Origin: Nostoc sp. JL33
GTDB taxonomy: Bacteria; Cyanobacteriota; Cyanobacteriia; Cyanobacteriales; Nostocaceae
DNA length: 64,000 bases
NCBI RefSeq assembly: GCF_017114985.1
Contig: NZ_JABXKP010000007.1
Location: 1 to 64,000, forward strand
Direction: 5' to 3'
Positions 16,765 through 25,996 of this stretch are shown here, piece after piece (positions within the stretch are counted from its first letter, which is position 1; the number at the start of each line of letters is the position of its first letter). Under the pieces are notes generated by a model that made no database searches, was not told where the DNA came from, and saw only the letters and a list, made by a program, of their open reading frames with translations. The position numbers and the translations under genes were made by a program.

Positions 16765-17085
16765 TTAATAGTTAGAACGGGAGCTAGAGGAACTTGCGAC
16801 ATTAGACTCACCATAACCTACAGTATCATTGGCTCTGCGACTCTTGCGACCAAACAGGCCAAATAAACCGAGCAACCCCAGTAAACCCCAATCACCATCT
16901 TGATAATTTCTGTCGGTAGCAGTGCGGTCTGTAGTAGTACCGCTAACAGTAGCATCAGGAGTGGTTGTTGTTGTTGTCTGAGCAGAAGCAGGTAGAACTG
17001 TGGGCAAGGTAGCTAAACTTAGAGCTAGAACACTACTTCCCAAAATTTTGGAGATATTAAAGCGTTTCACGATCACATTCCTCAA
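16765..17085 (-). CDS. Secreted WGxxGxxG-motif protein
   Basis: A 106-residue protein with a signal peptide (residues 1-36, cut predicted after ASA). It then has a low-complexity Thr/Asp stretch (TTTTTTPDATVSGTTTDR), followed by DWGLLGLLGLFGLFG and a basic RKSRR (about residues 66-84). The WGxxGxxG hydrophobic segment plus basic residues is the hallmark of a family of small bacterial exported proteins proposed to be processed by a dedicated protease or sorted to the envelope. Here a 22-residue Ser-rich tail follows the basic cluster instead of ending there. A terminator follows directly (16692-16711), so it is a single-gene unit. Molecular role unknown. Confidence 0.75.
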   Translation of the reverse strand: MRNVIVKRFNISKILGSSVLALSLATLPTVLPASAQTTTTTTPDATVSGTTTDRTATDRNYQDGDWGLLGLLGLFGLFGRKSRRANDTVGYGESNVASSSSSRSNY

Positions 17086-17305
17086 TTGAATTGCTGCAAG
17101 TAATAGTTAAAGTTTATTAAGTTTTGACAGCGCCAGCATCAATCTTTAGCAGCAAATATAAATCTACTTAAAGTTGGATTTGTGCTCAAGGAAATAAGCA
17201 TTTTGGCATACGTTGAAGAAGAATACATTCCTCAGAATCAAGACGCTCTCTACCAGACCGAAGGCGTAGCTTGTCCTCCGCAGGAGTACGCGGACACGAG
17301 AAAGC

Positions 17306-17522
17306 GTCAGACAATTTTGGATTTTGGATTTTGGATTTTAGATTCACCCCATGCCTAAAGTCAGGGGCTTGTCATTTAATTTTAGATTTTGGATTAAAGA
17401 ATTATTCTCGCGTTTAAATTCGCTTGCTCTCAGACCTTTTTAATGGAACGCAAGAATCTTCTCTACGAGAGGCAACGCCCAACAATCCAAAATCCAAAAT
17501 TTAAAATCTAAAATTCGGTGAC
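17306..17522. repeat. Dispersed ~215-bp repeat with inverted ends, copy 2
   Basis: Same orientation and order of blocks as 2245-2460, diverged in the middle (a purine-rich ATGGAACGCAAG replaces AAATTTTGGATTTTG). Ends are GTCAGACAATTTTGG and AAAATTCGGTGAC in inverted relation. Confidence 0.75.
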
Positions 17523-17684
17523 GCTATCAGTCTCTTATTCAGACCCGCGACTACGAAAGTTGACCACTAAATTTTCTTGTTTTGCGGGGGTGCAAAAACG
17601 CCGATTATTCAGACGCTTTTTCGGTCAGAATACCTTTCCTGTATTCTGACGACTGACGCATGTATTCTATTCGATAAATTACAG

Positions 17685-17796
17685 TAGACCTTTTGCAAAA
17701 GTCCTCTAACACCCCTCCCCGCCGGCGGGGAGGGGAGACTTTGACGTAAGTTAAAGGCGGGGTGGGGTTCTTTTTTTGATTTATGCAAGAAGTCTA
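17685..17796. repeat. 112-bp inverted-ended element with GC-rich hairpin
   Basis: Starts TAGACCTTTTGCA and ends TGCAAGAAGTCTA, an imperfect inverted pair. It contains the palindrome CTCCCCGCCGGCGGGGAG near 17720. No coding capacity; single copy in this window. Confidence 0.6.
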
Positions 17797-17919
17797 GTGT
17801 ATTACAAATTATGTAATACTGAAGTCGCCGATCGCATTAAAGCAAGCTCGATTCCAGATAAAATTTTTCTTTTTAAAACCGAAAATTACGTCTTCAGGTA
17901 TGACGGATGCCGATATTAA

Positions 17920-18498
17920 TTATCCAAAAATTGGGTCTAAATCTAATAAAAATCCTGGCAATACATCTTCACCTGATAGATTTCGGGGAGATTGTAAAAC
18001 TTCCACTGGTTGGTTAGAGCGATAAATTTCTACTTGCCTATTCTTAGGATTAATCAACCAACCTAGACGCAAACCGTTGTTGATATATTCCCGCATTTTT
18101 GCTTGAGTATCTTCTAAATCATCAGTTTCAGAAACCAATTCCACTACAAAATCAGGACATAAAGGTGGAAATTTCTTTCTTTGCTGTGGCGTGAGAGCTT
18201 CCCATCTGGCAATTTTTACCCAAGACGCATCAGGGGAACGAGTTGCACCATTTGGCAATTTAAAACCTGTAGAAGAATTAAACGCTTTTCCGAGCTTATT
18301 TTGACGGTTCCATAACCATAATTGACCTTCTATATCCAAGTTACGCTCTCCAGTTTCTCCCCCGGTGGGTGGCATAATAACTAATTCTCCTTGAGCAGTT
18401 AATTCCAGTCCTAAGTCTTGATTAACAGCAATCAGCTGTTCAAATTCTTCGTCTGTCAATTTCAGCGCCGGAGGGAAATGTAAAGTTAGAGCACTCAT
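17920..18498 (-). CDS. Uma2 family endonuclease-like protein
   Basis: A 192-residue protein of the Uma2 (DUF820) family, a PD-(D/E)xK nuclease fold greatly expanded in cyanobacteria; biological role is unsettled. The catalytic core is visible as SPDASWVKI (about residues 72-80) and PDFVVELVSETDDLEDTQAK (about 106-125), the second giving the acidic and ELxS residues. GWLINPKNRQVEIYR follows as the closing strand pair. Length is typical. It lies 72 bp downstream of the WD40 kinase on the same strand, separated by a short GGATTTT repeat, so it may share its transcript. Many Uma2 genes lie near mobile DNA, but no IS is adjacent here. Confidence 0.9.
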   Translation of the reverse strand: MSALTLHFPPALKLTDEEFEQLIAVNQDLGLELTAQGELVIMPPTGGETGERNLDIEGQLWLWNRQNKLGKAFNSSTGFKLPNGATRSPDASWVKIARWEALTPQQRKKFPPLCPDFVVELVSETDDLEDTQAKMREYINNGLRLGWLINPKNRQVEIYRSNQPVEVLQSPRNLSGEDVLPGFLLDLDPIFG

Positions 18499-18570
18499 AC
18501 CAATTTTGGATTTTGGATTTTAGATTTTAGATTGCAGCAATTTTCAGGTAAATGTTTCTAACCGCCGATT

Positions 18571-20607
18571 TCACTCAGACAACCGCCAAATCTTAATAGT
18601 ATTGTCCTCACTACCACTGACAAGTGTCTTGCCATCAGGACTGAAGGTGACGGATGTGATAGTGTTGGTGTGCCCCGCCAAAGTGAGAATTTCCTCACCT
18701 GTGGCTGAATTCCAGAGTTTGATGGTGCGATCGCGGCTACCACTAGCAATAATTTTACCATCGGCACTGAAGGCTACGGTTGTGACAGTGTTGGCATGTC
18801 CGGCTAGTGTGCGAATTTCTCTTCCGGTAGTTAGATTCCAAAGTTTAATCGTGCGATCGCGGCTAGCACTGGCTAAAATTCTCCCATCTGGGCTAATAGC
18901 CACGGCTGTTACTGTTTGAGAATTTCCCTCCAGTGTACGGATTGAGTACCCTTTTGTGATATTCCAGATTTTAATTGTCTTGTCAAAACTGCCACTGGCA
19001 AGAACCACGCCATTGGGACTGATGGCTACCGATCGCACCCAGAATGTATGCCCTGCCAGTGTCCGAATTTGCTCTCCTGTTGTTAAATTCCAGATTTTGA
19101 TCGTATTATCATCGCTGCCACTAACCAGAGTCTCGCTATCAGCACTGATGGCTAGGGCATGAACTGAGTCAGAATGCCCCTCCAAAGTGCGAATTAGCCT
19201 TCGTGTTGGCAGATTCCAGATTTTGATGGTGTTGTCATTACTACCACTAACCAGAGTTTTCCCATCTGGGCTGATCATTACAACATTCACCTGCTGAGAA
19301 TACCCGTTGAGTGAAGAGATTGCTTTTCCGGTTGCGAGATTCCAAAGTTTAATTGTGCGATCGTCGCCACTACTGGCAATGGTTTTGCCATCAGGGCTGA
19401 TGGCGACAGATAAAACTGAGTTTTCGTGTCCTTGGAGAGTCTTAGCTAAGGAAACCTCCCCCAAACTAATCTTTGGCGATTGACGTAAAAACGCATCATC
19501 TTTGCCAGAACTATTATGCTGACTCAGCCTAGAGACCAAATTAGTCTGAATCTGGCGAAAATGTTTATACCAAGATTCTCCAAACCCGAACAACATAATC
19601 AAAGCACTTATTAAAATTAAAATTCTCAGTAAGGGATAACTTTTTGGTAAAGATGGTGCTCTAGTTGGTGGTATTTTCCCAGATGACTTACCGGCTGGTG
19701 GTAGTGCGAGGAGTTGTTTTGGAGTCAAGTCTCTGAGGACTTCATCGGCTGACTGGTAACGTTCTTGGATGTCTTTTTTCAAAAGCTTGTCGATCACAAA
19801 ATCCAACTCAGGATTTAATGGACTCCGCAAATATTCCCGCCAATTACTCACCCAGGAGTACCCAGATTCCATCCACAACTGAAAGGGGGAATTTCCCGTT
19901 AGCAGATGAAAGCAGGTAGCCCCCAAACCAAACAAATCACTGGCGGGGAAAGCTTTACCATCTCTAATTTGTTCTAGGGGTGAATAACCATGTGAACCAA
20001 TGGATGTGCCAGATTTCTGCTGAACTTTGGCGGTGAATTGCTTTGAGGAACCAAAATCAATCAGGCTTAATCGCCCATCACTTTTATCGCGAATAATATT
20101 TTCTGGCTTGATATCTCGATGAATGACTTTGCGATCGTGGATGAATTTCAAGATCGGTAGTAAATCTAGCAAAATAGATTGAATTTCCCTAGCGTTATAG
20201 GGCTTGCGCTGTTCCAACTCCTTTAACAAATTGTCCCCATTGATAAACTGCTGCACTAAATATAAGCAGCCATCTTGCTCAAAGTAAGCTAGCAAAGTCG
20301 GAATTTGGGGATGTTCCCCAAGGTCTTGTAGTCGCTGCGCTTCTTCAGCAAACAACTCCATCGCCTTTTTTTGTGACCAAGTTCCTTGAAATTTTGGAGC
20401 TAATTGCTTGATAACACAGCGTTCATTGAGTTTATCTACATCTTCTGATAGATAGGTTCTGCCAAATCCCCCCTCATCTGAAAGGACTCGGATGACACGG
20501 AAGCGATTTCTTAAAAGTGACACCAATGGGGTGCTACAACTTTGGCAAAACTTCTTTCCATTGGGATTCAGGGGATTTGGGCAATCGGGATTTAAGCAGC
20601 AGATCAT
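18571..20607 (-). CDS. Ser/Thr protein kinase with zinc ribbon and seven WD40 repeats
   Basis: A 678-residue receptor-like kinase. The N-terminal zinc ribbon has paired cysteines (CCLNPDC and FCQSC). A Hanks-type kinase domain follows (about residues 30-300) with a modified glycine loop EGGFGRTYL, catalytic HRDIKPEN, DFGSS and APE-like SPLEQ. A hydrophobic membrane span lies near 340-360 (LLRILILISALIMLFGFG). Then come seven WD40 repeats, each ending IKLWN/IKIWN, enough for one complete propeller. The kinase is cytoplasmic and the propeller probably extracytoplasmic. I chose the start at 20607, whose Met opens the zinc ribbon, over an in-frame ATG at 20634. It is upstream of Uma2 and downstream of a second kinase on the same strand. 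Substrates unknown. Confidence 0.9.
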   Translation of the reverse strand: MICCLNPDCPNPLNPNGKKFCQSCSTPLVSLLRNRFRVIRVLSDEGGFGRTYLSEDVDKLNERCVIKQLAPKFQGTWSQKKAMELFAEEAQRLQDLGEHPQIPTLLAYFEQDGCLYLVQQFINGDNLLKELEQRKPYNAREIQSILLDLLPILKFIHDRKVIHRDIKPENIIRDKSDGRLSLIDFGSSKQFTAKVQQKSGTSIGSHGYSPLEQIRDGKAFPASDLFGLGATCFHLLTGNSPFQLWMESGYSWVSNWREYLRSPLNPELDFVIDKLLKKDIQERYQSADEVLRDLTPKQLLALPPAGKSSGKIPPTRAPSLPKSYPLLRILILISALIMLFGFGESWYKHFRQIQTNLVSRLSQHNSSGKDDAFLRQSPKISLGEVSLAKTLQGHENSVLSVAISPDGKTIASSGDDRTIKLWNLATGKAISSLNGYSQQVNVVMISPDGKTLVSGSNDNTIKIWNLPTRRLIRTLEGHSDSVHALAISADSETLVSGSDDNTIKIWNLTTGEQIRTLAGHTFWVRSVAISPNGVVLASGSFDKTIKIWNITKGYSIRTLEGNSQTVTAVAISPDGRILASASRDRTIKLWNLTTGREIRTLAGHANTVTTVAFSADGKIIASGSRDRTIKLWNSATGEEILTLAGHTNTITSVTFSPDGKTLVSGSEDNTIKIWRLSE

Positions 20608-21042
20608 GATCTGACAGGCGCGACTGCATGACAACTTAGGCTAAGTTTGCCCCGAATTTTCCCTTAAGAAAATTGACTCTCGCTTACTGATGGTAGAAAA
20701 CCCTGTTCTGGGGATTGGGGAATTACTTAATATAGTTAGCGTTTGTAAATAGTAGCCAGTCTTCCTCGTCTGTGGAAAACTACGAGAGCCATAAGATTAA
20801 TTATTCTATTGATTATATAATAATCTGAGTAGAAATTTTTTTTGATGTGCCAGCCCTAGTAATTTTGCTTGTATATTGACCGGCAATAAGTGACTAAGTA
20901 TTAAACAGAAACCCTGATTAATTAACCATCACTGACTAAAAAATGTAGTCAAAATGCTTACTAAATTTGTTTTTGAGATTTTAAATCACCCATGATTAAT
21001 TGTTAATTTGATACTTTAGCTCAATCAGGCTTCAACTTAACT
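20608..21042. other. Intergenic region, nothing recognised
   Basis: AT-rich 435-bp spacer between two same-strand kinase genes. It probably carries the promoter of the WD40 kinase; no repeat, RNA or gene was recognised. Confidence 0.5.
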
Positions 21043-22119
21043 TTACGACTTAGTTGATTTTAGCCTTCCTCTCCATTTCCGAATAGCACTAGCAGTTCTG
21101 GCAACAGGTGGCAGATATACATCAGGATTTTCGTGAGAATTTTTGTGTTGTGTAATACTTTTATGATCTAATTTGTGTGTAGATTTTTGGGTAGTTAGAC
21201 AGCTAGCCAAAGTAGTTAAATAGCTTTGATTACCTAAAGCTTTCATCACTTCATCGGCACTCTTAAACCGATCATTTAAGGCAATTTTCACCATTTTTCC
21301 TAAAATCTGGGCGAAACTGTAGCTAATATTTACCTCTTTTTGCCAGCTTATCTCACCAGTATTCGCCTCGTACTCAAATTCTAAAGGGCTTTTAGCAGTC
21401 AACATATAAATACAAGTTACACCCAGTGCATAAATATCACTGGCATAAACTGGACGTAGAGAAAACTGTTCTGGTGGTGCAAATCCCCTAGTCCCAATAA
21501 AATTGGTGTTTGCAGGTTGATTGATTGAGTTTTCACAAAGGTCAACTAATTGCTCTTTCACCGCCCCAAAATCAATCAGCACTATCCGCCCGTCATACTC
21601 ACACCGCAATAAATTCTGGGGCTTAATATCCCGATGAATCACACGATGTTTATGAAGATACTGTAATACAGGTAATAAGTCCTGTAAAAACTGTTTAACT
21701 GAGGCTTCACTTTTGGGCCCAGTTTCTCGCACTTCTCGTGCCAAAGTCAAACCCGGCACGTATTCTTGAATTAAAAAAAACTCCCCATTCACCTGAAAGT
21801 AGTCTAATAGCATAGGAATTTGCGAATGACTACCGAGTTGACCCAAAGTTCTTGCTTCTTTTTCAAAGCGCATACACGCCCTTTGCCAGCTTTGAGGATT
21901 AGTCACTTTCGGACAAAGCTGTTTAATGACGCACAGGGGATTCCCAGGTAATAGGGTATTTTTCGCTAAAAACGTGATCCCAAAACCACCCCGACCCAAA
22001 ATTTGCAATATTTCATAGCGATCGCGAAATAGTTGCTTGGAACCACACATCTGACCAAGTTGAGTTTGCTGTAAAATGCTCTGTTGAGAATTCGTTATTT
22101 TCTGAAAAAAGCGATTCAT
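21043..22119 (-). CDS. Hanks-type Ser/Thr protein kinase
   Basis: A 358-residue kinase related to its downstream neighbour but without WD40 repeats or an obvious membrane span. The kinase domain covers about residues 35-290: glycine loop LGRGGFGITF, the Lys of CVIKQL, catalytic HRDIKPQNLL, metal-binding DFGAVKE and activation-segment end GFAPPEQ. The remaining C-terminal ~65 residues are basic and poorly conserved (IRKWRGRLKSTKS). I prefer the Met at 22119, but an in-frame ATG at 22143 would add eight residues. The cysteine-rich N-terminus of the neighbour is lacking. Likely soluble or peripherally bound; role unknown. Confidence 0.9.
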   Translation of the reverse strand: MNRFFQKITNSQQSILQQTQLGQMCGSKQLFRDRYEILQILGRGGFGITFLAKNTLLPGNPLCVIKQLCPKVTNPQSWQRACMRFEKEARTLGQLGSHSQIPMLLDYFQVNGEFFLIQEYVPGLTLAREVRETGPKSEASVKQFLQDLLPVLQYLHKHRVIHRDIKPQNLLRCEYDGRIVLIDFGAVKEQLVDLCENSINQPANTNFIGTRGFAPPEQFSLRPVYASDIYALGVTCIYMLTAKSPLEFEYEANTGEISWQKEVNISYSFAQILGKMVKIALNDRFKSADEVMKALGNQSYLTTLASCLTTQKSTHKLDHKSITQHKNSHENPDVYLPPVARTASAIRKWRGRLKSTKS

Positions 22120-22586
22120 TAGTATAGAGTATCTGCTCTGCAATGCCTCTAATTTTACGATAGATAATCATTGGCAACAGTAAGATTACTGAAACTTTGC
22201 CAAATCATTAAAATCTTTTAAAAAGTAAAAATAGATTCTTGTAGAACTTACGCATTGACAAACAAGATCAAATATGAATGGACTACTTTGCTACAAATGA
22301 ATCGACTGTAGGGGCGTACATCTGTCATTTGTGTAAACTTAAGGTAAAAGCCAGTCCATAACAAGCTTTTAAGATTGTCTCTTTCTCTCTGTGTCGCGCC
22401 AGTTGCTTCTCCCAAGGGGAGACGCTGCGCGAACAAGTCGGGCATTGCCCGCCCAACGCACTGGCTTCTCTGTGCCTCTGTGGTTAAATAAAAGACTTTT
22501 TAACCGCCCAAACGCAAAGAGCGCAGAGAGAAAAAAGAGATTTTACAAGTCACCTTGAAAGGGCTAAACACCAAACCTATTGAGTT
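22120..22586. repeat. Composite repeat region
   Basis: A one-base variant of the AGGACTTACGCA motif (AGAACTTACGCA) is near 22242. From 22375 a CTCTTTCTCTCTGTGT segment leads into the GCCAGT palindrome (22398-22465) and continues as TTCTCTGTGCCTCTGTGGTT. Uninterrupted, this is the same host repeat as 46841-46890. No gene supported. Confidence 0.6.
22398..22465 (-). repeat. GCCAGT-bounded palindromic element (68 bp)
   Basis: Reads GCCAGTTGCTTCTCCC at the left end to CCCAACGCACTGGC at the right. It is nearly identical to the reverse complement of 41869-41934, differing mainly in one hairpin loop (GGGCATTGCCC against GGCGGAGCCGCC). Inserted inside the CTCTGTGT/TTCTCTGTGCC host repeat. Confidence 0.85.
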
Positions 22587-24821
22587 CTAAGGCACTTCAA
22601 TGGGAATCAAAGCATTTTCTGGCAAATAGTTGCAAAAACGCCCTTCATCTGCAAGCACCAAAATCAGGCGTAGCGAATAATCTGGCGGAACTTGCAAGTC
22701 TGCCCACGGTACTGCCAACTCTAAACAATTATTTAAAGCTACTTGAGCGCGACTGAAACGGGGATGCCATTGATAATTGTCTCCAGCTTCCCGAAACTGA
22801 ATCGATTGCGTCAGCAAGTTAATTTCTAAAAGATGGTGGAAATGGTAATTAAGTGGGGCTGCATCTGGTATATCTGCCAAGGGAACTGGGCTATTGACCA
22901 TTGTTTTTTCTGGATAAAACCACAGCAAATTCAACTCTGCTGGCAAATCCTGCCCTGGTGCAGCGCCACTCTTAAAGTCCAGCCGCAAATAGAAATTCAG
23001 GTGATCCACCCCATACCAAAGTCGCTGGATGACACTGCTATTGTGCATCGTCCCTCGCGCCCCGCCGATTTCTATGCGTCCAGCTTTATCCCAATCTTGT
23101 TCATCACCTTTACCATCGATGACGGGATGAATAAATCCTTGTGGGGCGTGGTTTGTCTGTGCTTCGTGGATTTCCACTGCTTGCTTGAGATAGGGCGGTA
23201 CAGGTTCATTTAATGCCTTGTAAATGCCAAACAAATGTTCTCGAAACAATCGGTCAAAGATGGCATCTTGATTTGAGGAGTGCCCTGCACCAAACCACCA
23301 GAACCAGTCAGAACCCTCTGCGGCATACAAAGCTTCCCACGCTTCGGGGTTGTTTTCTTCCGTCGCTTCCGGATGACTTGCGAGCATTTTCCTGGCTTCT
23401 GTCAGATAATCCCAAGCACGATTTTTGGCGGGATCGCCGATCCAGGTGGTGAAACTGCCATCCACCCAAGAACCACTATGTAGTTGCTCTCCGGGAATGG
23501 TGGCTGTGGCTGGAAATTCTTCGAGAAATTCGGAGACAGTGACGAGTTTCAGGTGGGGTTCGTCGCTCAAACTTTGATACAAAGCTTCTAGGAAGGGTTT
23601 GCCGTCTTGGGGATAAAATTCCCAGCAATTTTCTCCATCCAAGGCGATGGTAACTAGCCAAGGCTGTTCGCTTTGACTATCTCTTTGCATTCTAGCGATC
23701 GCCTGCAAATGTCCCACTAAGTCTGCTGCTGCCTGTTTTGCTGGCATCGTACTGTAGGTAAAGCCAATCAAATCTGATAATCTGTGGTCACGAAACACAA
23801 TTGACAAGTCACCCTCTGCTGTTTGCAGGCGATACGGTTGGTACAGCAGTTGTGGTTGCTCCACATTCCCCGCCCCATCCCGATGGAAAAAGTGTTTCAG
23901 CGTCCACCCTAAGACGGCTTCATCTGAGCATATCCACTTAAATCCTTGGTTAATAATGTGTGGAAGTACCGCCGGACTTACTGACTGTTCCGAAGGCCAC
24001 AAACCACGAGGTATCTGTCCAAAGCGGTCTTTATAAAAGTTCCAAGCTTTCCGCAAGTGGCGGGGAATATCTTCTGCCCACTGAAAGCGCTGCTGGGGTA
24101 GTGTCATATTGGGCACAGCTACCCGACCAGAGTTAGTATCAGCTAGCAAGGGTAAAATCGGGTGAGTGTAAGGCGTGGTGGTAACTTCTAGCTGCCCCGC
24201 CTCCTGCATCTTCCGGTGTTGGGGGATAATCCGGCTGAGGATTTCTCGCTGTTTGGAATAAATGCGCTGGCGATCGCTTAAAGTAAAATTCCGACCCTGT
24301 TTTAACCAAGCAGCAATTTCTGGGTCATCCCAAAACAACGGATCGATCCAAGCCAAATTGTGCCAAGCTAACAAATCACCATAATCTGGCAATTCCCAAT
24401 TTGCTAAACACCAAGCTTGCCCCTTATCCTGCCTTTGCTGGTACAACTCGCCATAGCGGGGATGGGGGTCAATCAGGGTGTGGTGATTGGCATCAAAAAA
24501 GTGTTGGATAATAAATTCGCGCTGTTCCTGGGTGAGTTGTTCATCTGGTGTCAAGCTGGCTGTGAGGTAAGGGTCAAAAGCAGTGCCAGCAATATAATCT
24601 TCGAGTTGCAATATCAGCGATGGAACTAAATTCACCGTTTGGTGTAACTTAGGATACCGCTCTAAGAGCAATACCAAATCCAAATAATCTTTAGTCCCAT
24701 GCAAACGTACCCAAGGAAGCCGGTACTGCTGACTAGAAGATAGTGAATCGCCGCTTCCAGGGGATTTGTACAGCGGCTGATGTTGATGCCAGATAAAAGC
24801 GATGTAGAGAGGATGGGACAT
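22587..24821 (-). CDS. Glycoside hydrolase family 57 protein
   Basis: A 744-residue GH57-type enzyme, a family of retaining alpha-amylases, amylopullulanases and branching enzymes that act on glycogen or starch-like glucans. Conserved region 1 is WHQHQPLY at residues 11-18. GLWPSEQSVSPAVLP is the region III-type block (W-P-S-E). TIALDGENCWEFYPQDG near residues 393-410 carries the acidic region IV (D-G-E). The C-terminal ~170 residues (from about 565) form a beta-rich domain that may bind glucan. Length and layout fit cyanobacterial 'glycoside hydrolase' proteins, not the shorter GH57 branching enzymes (about 530). The nucleophile and acid cannot be assigned with certainty. No glycogen genes are adjacent. 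Confidence 0.85.
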   Translation of the reverse strand: MSHPLYIAFIWHQHQPLYKSPGSGDSLSSSQQYRLPWVRLHGTKDYLDLVLLLERYPKLHQTVNLVPSLILQLEDYIAGTAFDPYLTASLTPDEQLTQEQREFIIQHFFDANHHTLIDPHPRYGELYQQRQDKGQAWCLANWELPDYGDLLAWHNLAWIDPLFWDDPEIAAWLKQGRNFTLSDRQRIYSKQREILSRIIPQHRKMQEAGQLEVTTTPYTHPILPLLADTNSGRVAVPNMTLPQQRFQWAEDIPRHLRKAWNFYKDRFGQIPRGLWPSEQSVSPAVLPHIINQGFKWICSDEAVLGWTLKHFFHRDGAGNVEQPQLLYQPYRLQTAEGDLSIVFRDHRLSDLIGFTYSTMPAKQAAADLVGHLQAIARMQRDSQSEQPWLVTIALDGENCWEFYPQDGKPFLEALYQSLSDEPHLKLVTVSEFLEEFPATATIPGEQLHSGSWVDGSFTTWIGDPAKNRAWDYLTEARKMLASHPEATEENNPEAWEALYAAEGSDWFWWFGAGHSSNQDAIFDRLFREHLFGIYKALNEPVPPYLKQAVEIHEAQTNHAPQGFIHPVIDGKGDEQDWDKAGRIEIGGARGTMHNSSVIQRLWYGVDHLNFYLRLDFKSGAAPGQDLPAELNLLWFYPEKTMVNSPVPLADIPDAAPLNYHFHHLLEINLLTQSIQFREAGDNYQWHPRFSRAQVALNNCLELAVPWADLQVPPDYSLRLILVLADEGRFCNYLPENALIPIEVP

Positions 24822-24829
24822 AGGAATGA

Positions 24830-24898
24830 GTTAGGAGTTAAGAATGAGGAGTTAGGAGTTGATCCAAAACTCATAACTCCTAACTCCTAACTTCTAAC
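24830..24898. repeat. STRR heptamer array
   Basis: GAGTTAG and AACTCCT heptamers on opposing sides form a partly foldback array between the nfu stop and the GH57 start. Confidence 0.7.
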
Positions 24899-24900
24899 TT

Positions 24901-25131
24901 TTACACCACTTGCTCAATTTCTGCAATTTCGGGAATCATTTCCTTGAGGCGGCGTTCAATACCCATTCTCAGGGTCATTGCAGAACTGGGACAAGAACCA
25001 CAAGCACCTTGCAACCGCAGTTTTACAACAGGCCCATCGAGTTCTACGAGTTCCACATTGCCGCCATCAGACATGAGATAAGGGCGCATTTCATCTAAGA
25101 CTGTTTCAACGTTGTCAATTGTCAGTTCCAT
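24901..25131 (-). CDS. NifU-type Fe-S cluster scaffold (Nfu domain)
   Basis: A 76-residue protein equal to the C-terminal domain of NifU. The CxxC at residues 44-47 ([18 protein letters not shown]) binds a labile 4Fe-4S cluster across a dimer and passes it to apo-proteins. In cyanobacteria the stand-alone Nfu is the main, essential scaffold. The full domain is present, starting [20 protein letters not shown] and ending EIAEIEQVV, which matches family length. It lies downstream of the GH57 gene in the opposite reading order, with heptamer repeats between (24830-24898). It probably has its own promoter. Confidence 0.92.
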   Translation of the reverse strand: MELTIDNVETVLDEMRPYLMSDGGNVELVELDGPVVKLRLQGACGSCPSSAMTLRMGIERRLKEMIPEIAEIEQVV

Positions 25132-25996
25132 AGTTTTAGACCTGCTAAGTTAATGATGGGCATTGGGAATGGGGCATTGGGAATGGGGCATGGGGCATTG
25201 GGCATTGAATAATAATGATCCCTGTGCCAGATGCGCGGTTACTCATTAACCATTATCCAAACTTTTATTTTCCAGCTTTGTCAAATCGATCCTAAATCTA
25301 ATTGCCCCTAAATTGTCAGGTGTCAGTTTTTAATGACTTTTGACTAAACCACTGCTGGTTTTAGCAACTTGATATTAGATTAGCTGAAACATTGTTTTCG
25401 TGTGACCCTCCTACTTTACTCTAGCCTTTAGGTTCTGCTTTGCAGTCTGGCGCAAGGCAGGATTTAATCGTCCTAAGTACACTTTTAGGTCAAAAGGGGT
25501 TAACTGATTTTGGATTTTGGATTTTGGATTGAAAGAAACCACAACGGTACGGGGTTTGAGGATTTTAGATTTTGGATTTTGGATTCGTTTCACCCACAAG
25601 GGGGAACGACTGCGGTGGACGGGTTAAGAGGCATAAAGGAGCCAGCCGCTCAAGTGGCATTGAGGCATGAACCAAAAAAAAATCTCAAATTGGCAATCTA
25701 AAATCTAAAATTGCTAGTCAAAAATCTATTTTTCGTAAATTGAGTAGAGCAAAGCGAAAGACAACATTTAGGCGTTTGTGGCGTTTTGTTTTTCAACCAA
25801 TCTTTAATTGTAATACAATTTTGGTGGCTATGGACGGAAATCTTGCCAATTTCCAATTTAGTTATTAAATAATAATTGCTCAAAAAACTTAAAGTTTAAA
25901 ACTCAAAACCCAAAATTGCCAAGTATCCTGACTCTGCCAATTTTCGATTTGGAATTGAAGGAAAAATCTAAAATCTAAAATCCAAAATTGAACGAC
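25132..25996. other. Intergenic STRR-rich region
   Basis: 865 bp without a supported gene. It holds GGGGCATTGGGAAT arrays (25150-25205), several GGATTTT/AGATTTT runs (25505-25590, 25680-25720, 25965-25990) and otherwise AT-rich sequence. Confidence 0.6.

Larger units (their letters stand above)
17086..17919. other. Intergenic repeat-rich region
   Basis: No gene supported in 830 bp. It holds the second copy of the 215-bp repeat (17306-17522) and a 112-bp inverted-ended element (17685-17796). Confidence 0.6.
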
